A stretch of 9,463 nucleotides of DNA, from positions 1-9,463 of the forward strand of contig CANNUR010000104.1 of NCBI GenBank assembly GCA_947523045.1, in the 5' to 3' direction. This document shows, in pieces, positions 5,886 to 9,463 of the stretch. Within the stretch, counting starts at the first letter, position 1, and every line of letters starts with the position of its first letter. The DNA comes from an uncultured Prosthecobacter sp. Lineage in GTDB: Bacteria; Verrucomicrobiota; Verrucomicrobiia; Verrucomicrobiales; Verrucomicrobiaceae. The notes beneath the pieces were generated by a model, which saw nothing but the letters and a program-made list of their open reading frames with translations, was not told the origin of the DNA and ran no database searches. Made by a program: the position numbers and the translations under genes.

Positions 5886-6245
5886 TCAAAGCGCCGGCAT
5901 GGCGCGCTGCAGGGCGGCGAGGAAGCGGTTCTCCTCCGGCGTCAACCCATCGCGGGCCAGCAGGTTGGTGACGACGCCGAGTGCTTCGGCCTGGCTGGCG
6001 GCATCGGTGAAAAAGGCCGCGCACTGCGCCATGTAGGCGAGGCGGGTCTCCTCGTCGGCCTCGGCGAAGCGTCGTGCACGCGCGAAGGATTTTTCCAGGA
6101 AGAGGTTCTTCGGATAATCCGACTGCCAGCCCTCGGCGATGAAGGCCGACTCGATGAGCGCCTCCTCGGTGAGCGAGATGTGGCCGTCGGCGTAGAGGGA
6201 GAGGGTGAGGAGGTCGAAGAGGGCCTCGCGCTGGGACTGGGTCAT
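5886..6245 (-). CDS. TerB-like (tellurite-resistance TerB / DjlA-type) helical protein
   Basis: A 119-residue all-helical protein resembling the TerB fold. Two acidic segments are arranged as in that family: LYADGHISLTEE (17-28) near the N-terminus and LARDGLTPEENRFL (96-109) near the C-terminus, which in TerB proteins bind divalent metal. It has no signal peptide, so it should be cytoplasmic. TerB-like proteins are linked to tellurite resistance, membrane-stress complexes and J-domain chaperones, but no ter genes are adjacent and a stand-alone role cannot be named. ATG 6245 is chosen; a GTG at 6308 would overlap the end of the upstream gene by 11 bp and add an unconserved Arg-rich leader, though translational coupling from it is possible. 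It is the last gene of the minus-strand series, 52 bp after the metallohydrolase fragment. Confidence 0.75.
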   Translation of the reverse strand: MTQSQREALFDLLTLSLYADGHISLTEEALIESAFIAEGWQSDYPKNLFLEKSFARARRFAEADEETRLAYMAQCAAFFTDAASQAEALGVVTNLLARDGLTPEENRFLAALQRAMPAL

Positions 6246-6297
6246 GGCGTGCGGCACGCATTCTACACGCCGCCGCACGCCCGCGCCAGCGCGATGC

Positions 6298-7131
6298 TCA
6301 GGGGGCACCGAGCAGGCGGCGGGCCTTGTCGGCGGTCAGCCCCATGGCGGGCAGCTCAAAGTCAAGGGTGTCGCCATTCGGCCGGAAACCGCCGCCGTCG
6401 ACATCGACATAGATCGGGTTGTTGTAGGCGCAGGGGCGCATGCGCGCGTAATCGCTGGTGCCGAAACCGGTCTTCATGTCGCCGTCCTCATCGATCGCCA
6501 CGACGATGAGGTGGGCATCCTCCTGGAGCGGGATGCGCAGGGCCTGGTCAAATTTGACGACCCCGTTCTGGAACATCTGCGGATGGGTGGCCCGGGTGAA
6601 GTTGAAATCTGGATGCGGTCGGCTGTTCACCAGCACCTGGACACGGTCGATGTCCATCCAGTCGGTGCACTGGACGCGCACCTTGAGATCGACAGCGCCA
6701 GCGGCGCGCACGTCATCGCCGGCGGTTTTGCCATCGGGCGTGGACACTTCGAGGAAGGGGCCGGTGGTGAGGATGATGTTGCCGGCCTTGGCGCGCGGTG
6801 CGAGCTGAGCCCAGTCGATCTGCGCCGGATCGTCGGTGGGGCTGGGCAGATAGATGCGCCAGGAGCCGACACCGTTGCCATAGACGCTGTGGGCGTCGGC
6901 GACGCCGACAGCGACCAGGCGATGCCCCTGGTTGAGCAACTGGCGCCAGAGGAACTCGCGCACGTAGGAGACCTTGGCGGCAAGGGCGCCGGCAGCGCGG
7001 GTGACACTGAAGGGGGCCTCGGCGAGGATGTTGGTGCCGGGGCCGTTCTGCGACTCGCTGCCGTCGATCATGGTGCCGACGCCGACAAAGCCGCCGTCCG
7101 CAAGGCCGTCGCCGTTGCGGTCGATGAACAT
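6298..7131 (-). pseudogene. CehA/McbA-family (PHP-like) metallohydrolase, N-terminally truncated
   Basis: A 277-residue stretch matching the C-terminal half of CehA/McbA-type PHP metallohydrolases. Recognisable parts are a Ca-loop-like DRNGDGLADGG (4-14), a helix FLWRQLLNQGHRLVAVGV, the late PHP metal motif ADAHSVYGNG (78-87), TTGPFLEVSTPDG (122-134), and a beta-rich tail. Upstream of this first ATG the same frame stays open to a TGA at 7294-7296 and still reads like the family (for example RWIQFNHPDLSN just before the ATG), but contains no ATG, GTG or TTG. The metal-binding N-terminal part with its HxH motif is absent, and the next upstream gene ends at 7370, leaving no room for it. I read this as a remnant left by a deletion or rearrangement near 7260-7296. 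A short expressed fragment starting at 7131 cannot be excluded, but it would lack most metal ligands. Confidence 0.6.
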
Positions 7132-7369
7132 GTTGGAGAGGTCGGGGTGATTGAACTGGATCCAGCGGTCGGCGCGTTCGCCCTGCCAGCGGCGCAGGGT
7201 GAGGGCGGTGATGCGCGGGTCATCGTTCCATTCCGGTGCGCCGCCGTCCTGGGCAAGCGGGTCGGGTTGGCGCTTCCGATGGACTCGCTGGAGTCAGCGT
7301 CAACGATCCTCATTCAAACGTTCCGACACCGGCATTTTCACGCCGCGTCGAGCCTTTTGCCGGGCGCGC

Positions 7370-8290
7370 TCAGTCGTCGGCAATGCCCGGAAAGTAGCCG
7401 ACATCTGCCTGCACCCGGCCGGCCGCCGTCGAGATCGAGCCCTCAATGACGGAGCGCGTGTCGTTCTCCTCGTCGTACACCGGTCCCTGGCCGGAGATGC
7501 CGGTCAGTTTGGTGGCGCCGACAGCATAGACCGGCATCCGGTTCAGCGCGCCGCCGAGGCTGGTCAGTCGCTCACTGCTGCTGAACACGCCCTCCATGCG
7601 GGCGTAGCCGACGAAGAAATCGAATTCGTCGAAGGGTTCGCCACTGAAGTCGATGTAGTAGATGCGGGTTGACTTCCAGTTCGACAGGTCGGTCTCGGTC
7701 ACGGTCGTGGTGTCGGTGGCATACTGGTAGCGCTCGACGTAGTGGTAGTTGACGTTGGCGGCGTAGCCACTGCTGTAGGTGTCCGGATATCCTCGGAAGA
7801 GGACCCCGTTCAGATCGACGATGTCTCCCTGCGTCTTGTGCACGGCATAGAAGCGGCTCTCGCCGGTGTAGGGGAACTCGTCATTGAAGGTGGGCGTCGC
7901 CTGGACAATTGACCAACCGGCGAGGTACGGGGCGTTGCCGTATTGCGGCAGGATGCCCGACTGGATGAGGTCGCTGAGGAACTCCTTGTTGCCGTACTTG
8001 CGGGTGCCGATCTTGGAGACGTACTCCTCATGGTACTCGTCGCTGACGGGCACATCGCCGCGATTTTTGAGGATGAGCCAGTCGTTGTAGTAGGCTGGGC
8101 CGCCGAGTGGAGCGCCGAATTCATCCTTCGCCGGCAGCGGCCTGCCGGTGTCGGGATCCTTGAGCACCGTGCCGGGGCGGCTGAAGCTGAGGGTGAGCTT
8201 GAACTGGACACTGGCGACGGAGCCTGGCAGCGGTGCCTGGGCGGCGGCTTGACCGGCAATCAAAGCGAGCAGAAGGAGGCGAAGTTTCAT
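7370..8290 (-). CDS. Secreted protein of unknown family
   Basis: A 306-residue protein beginning with a clear signal peptide: KLR, a run of Leu/Ala, then a likely signal peptidase I cut after AQA at residue 18. The mature part is rich in Tyr, Asp, Ser and Gly with alternating hydrophobic residues, suggesting a beta-rich extracytoplasmic fold. Repeated Tyr-containing phrases include GPAYYNDWLILKN, YHEEYVSKIGTRKYGNKEFL and ANVNYHYVERYQY. No catalytic motif, lipobox, anchor or sorting signal is evident, and I do not recognise the family. ATG 8290 is chosen because the signal peptide begins there; the frame extends upstream to 8356 but that part overlaps a terminator-like hairpin. No Shine-Dalgarno is seen. 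It is followed after 76 bp by the open frame of the truncated metallohydrolase. Confidence 0.78.
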   Translation of the reverse strand: MKLRLLLLALIAGQAAAQAPLPGSVASVQFKLTLSFSRPGTVLKDPDTGRPLPAKDEFGAPLGGPAYYNDWLILKNRGDVPVSDEYHEEYVSKIGTRKYGNKEFLSDLIQSGILPQYGNAPYLAGWSIVQATPTFNDEFPYTGESRFYAVHKTQGDIVDLNGVLFRGYPDTYSSGYAANVNYHYVERYQYATDTTTVTETDLSNWKSTRIYYIDFSGEPFDEFDFFVGYARMEGVFSSSERLTSLGGALNRMPVYAVGATKLTGISGQGPVYDEENDTRSVIEGSISTAAGRVQADVGYFPGIADD

Positions 8291-8296
8291 GGCAAC

Positions 8297-8331
8297 AAAA
8301 AGGGGCTTGCCCGTAAGACGGTGCAAGCCCC
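8297..8331 (-). terminator. Intrinsic terminator or leader hairpin between the DUF4412 gene and the secreted-protein gene
   Basis: Read on the minus strand, GGGGCTTGC (8331-8323) and GCAAGCCCC (8310-8302) form a perfect 9-bp stem. It is extended inward by four more pairs (CCGT/ACGG) with one bulged base and a 3-base loop, and is followed by TTTTT (8301-8297). It lies 21 bp after the DUF4412 stop and ends only 6 bp before the next ATG, so it may either terminate the upstream unit or regulate the downstream one. Confidence 0.8.
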
Positions 8332-8352
8332 GCGCGCATTCAAGCCCGCGAC

Positions 8353-9018
8353 TCATTTGCCGCCGGGCAGGCCGGGCATCTTCATCTCCTGGTAGTCGGT
8401 CGGCAGGGTGAAGATGGCCGCGTCAACCGCCTCCTCCTTGGCCGAGACCAGCTCCGAGACGCTGGACTTGCCCATGACCTGCATTTCCGACTTGATGACC
8501 ATGCCGGGGAAATCGCTTGGCTGCGGGGAGAAGGCACTCGCAGGGTTGCCCATGGCCTGCATGAGCTTGTCCTGGGCCGCATTGAGAGCCTGGTAATCGG
8601 GAAAGTCACGTGCCACCCAAAACTTGCCGGTGCCCATCTTGCCACTCCAGGTGAAGATCTCGCAGTCATACTCGCCGATCTTTTCCCTCGTGCCCGTGGC
8701 GACCGGCTTGGCGACCGCCTGATCCCCGCCAAAGGCGGCGCCAGCGAGGGCCATGACGCCCTTGAGGGTGTCGGCATTCAGTCGCATCATCATCTTCTGC
8801 TCGTGCATGAGCATGGTCATCTGGCCGTCGGCGCCGGCGGCAATGATGGACATTTCCTTGCCAGAATCGAGGCGGGTCTGCTCCCCCTTGATGCGAACGA
8901 GGATGTCTTCGGTCTTGCCGTCGGCCGTGGCTTTTTGCACGACCACCCAGTCGGCGCCGACGGAGGTGGCAAGCAGGCAGAGGCCGGCGATGAGGGAGAT
9001 GGAGCGGTTCAGAGTCAT
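8353..9018 (-). CDS. Secreted DUF4412-domain protein
   Basis: A 221-residue exported protein of unknown function matching the DUF4412 pattern. It has a signal peptide (LNRSISLIAGLCLLATSVGA, cut near residue 22), an early beta strand with IKGEQTRLD, then a Met-rich segment MTMLMHEQKMMMRL (67-80). IGEYDCEIFTW (114-124) follows, which in this family introduces the Cys-containing conserved strand, then a Phe-Trp-Val-Ala segment (133-136). The protein should be periplasmic or outer-membrane associated. ATG 9018 begins the signal peptide; the upstream bases are pyrimidine-rich and carry no Shine-Dalgarno. It lies 33 bp after the PilT-type ATPase gene in the same direction and is probably co-transcribed with it, and it is followed by a strong terminator-like hairpin. 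Any role in pilus biology is only suggested by position. Confidence 0.82.
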   Translation of the reverse strand: MTLNRSISLIAGLCLLATSVGADWVVVQKATADGKTEDILVRIKGEQTRLDSGKEMSIIAAGADGQMTMLMHEQKMMMRLNADTLKGVMALAGAAFGGDQAVAKPVATGTREKIGEYDCEIFTWSGKMGTGKFWVARDFPDYQALNAAQDKLMQAMGNPASAFSPQPSDFPGMVIKSEMQVMGKSSVSELVSAKEEAVDAAIFTLPTDYQEMKMPGLPGGK

Positions 9019-9051
9019 GGTGGTGGGTGTGGGTAGGAGACTGGAGAGGCT

Positions 9052-9463
9052 TCAGGAGCCCAGCATGTTGGCATTGAAGACCTCCTCGGAGATCTTGCCC
9101 TCGCGGTAGAGGTTCATGAGCGACTGGTTCCAGCGCATGTTGCCCTTGCAGCGCAGGGCATCCTCGAGGGAGGTGGCGCTGCCGTCGTAGGCGCGAATGC
9201 CGGCGGAGACTGCCTCGCCCGTGTTCTGCAGGTACTCGGTGACCAGGACACGGCCGTTGAAGCCGGTGAGCAGGCCCTGGGAGAGCACGAAGGTGAGAGT
9301 CTCGCCGAGGCGATGCAGCACGCCGTGCTGCTGGTCCTTGGGGAAGAATTCGAGGATACGGTCAATGGTTTTGACCGCACCACGGGTGTGCAGGGTCGAG
9401 AGCACAAAGTGGCCGGTTTGAGCGGCCTCGATGCAGGTCTCCATCGTCTCCCGATCGCGGATT
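9052..9463 (-). CDS. PilT-type twitching motility ATPase, C-terminal part (5' end outside window)
   Basis: About 136 C-terminal residues of a PilT/GspE-superfamily secretion ATPase; the frame runs off the right edge of the window. The visible part starts with [19 protein letters not shown], the end of the Asp box/Walker B region. It continues with the His box [25 protein letters not shown], the arginine-containing [17 protein letters not shown], and the GRVLVTEYL strand. PilT hexamers hydrolyse ATP at the cytoplasmic face of the type IV pilus base to drive pilus retraction. The canonical SQQLLP segment reads SQGLLTG and the usual I-(R/K)-E-G segment reads IRAYDGS, so this may be a PilT paralogue (PilU-like or lineage-specific) rather than the main retraction motor. 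The DUF4412 gene follows after 33 bp. Confidence 0.88.
   Translation of the reverse strand, partial: IRDRETMETCIEAAQTGHFVLSTLHTRGAVKTIDRILEFFPKDQQHGVLHRLGETLTFVLSQGLLTGFNGRVLVTEYLQNTGEAVSAGIRAYDGSATSLEDALRCKGNMRWNQSLMNLYREGKISEEVFNANMLGS

Noticed and set aside
6247..6259. GCGTG-CGG-CACGC inverted repeat just upstream of the TerB-like start
   Set aside because: Short 5-bp stem in very GC-rich sequence; expected by chance and no functional context is visible.
7331..7344. Small hairpin with a GAAA tetraloop on the minus strand after the secreted-protein gene
   Set aside because: The stem is only five pairs including one G-U pair and has no T-run, so it does not support a terminator call.
6205..7449. 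Long open frame of 414 codons on the + strand opposite the metallohydrolase fragment and the end of the secreted-protein gene
   Set aside because: Its composition is an antisense shadow of GC-rich minus-strand coding, with no recognisable domain, and it crosses the boundaries of real genes on the other strand.

Overview
This is a GC-rich chromosomal window (low-to-mid 60s percent GC by eye) with eleven supportable protein genes or gene fragments. The gene content points to Verrucomicrobiota, possibly the Opitutales side. The pointers are the form of the polyprenyl synthase, a secreted DUF4412 protein, a CehA/McbA-type metallohydrolase fragment, and start codons that almost all lack a Shine-Dalgarno sequence. 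This placement is an inference from protein character; no marker gene such as rRNA is present.

Left part (1-2726): a 1-224 leader with a possible REP-like motif, then a two-gene + strand unit. It encodes a phage CII/CP76-like helix-turn-helix protein and, 10 bp later, a type II farnesyl-diphosphate synthase (ispA-like). This unit converges with a minus-strand ROK-family regulator, and the two genes overlap tail to tail by 7 bp.

Middle (2727-5020): the ROK gene is divergent from a large cytoplasmic protein of the N,N-dimethylformamidase large-subunit family. The 250-bp gap between them is AT-rich, unlike the rest of the window. It carries palindromes, a direct repeat and a hairpin over the only credible ribosome binding site in the window. 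The ROK protein has lost both the kinase catalytic residue and the zinc motif of its family. This pair is the best candidate here for an uncharacterised regulated pathway. A small two-helix membrane protein follows on the minus strand.

Heat-shock unit (4978-5879): two tandem Hsp20 proteins lie between a sigma-32-like promoter and a textbook intrinsic terminator. This looks like a complete two-gene small heat-shock operon.

Right part (5886-9463), all on the minus strand. In transcription order it holds the 3' part of a PilT-type ATPase, a secreted DUF4412 protein, an intrinsic-terminator-like hairpin, a secreted 306-residue protein of unknown family, a CehA/McbA metallohydrolase that has lost its N-terminal half, and a TerB-like protein. 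The hairpin directly upstream of the secreted protein and the truncated metallohydrolase are the most unusual structures on this side. No rRNA, tRNA, CRISPR array, intact transposase or complete mobile element was seen.
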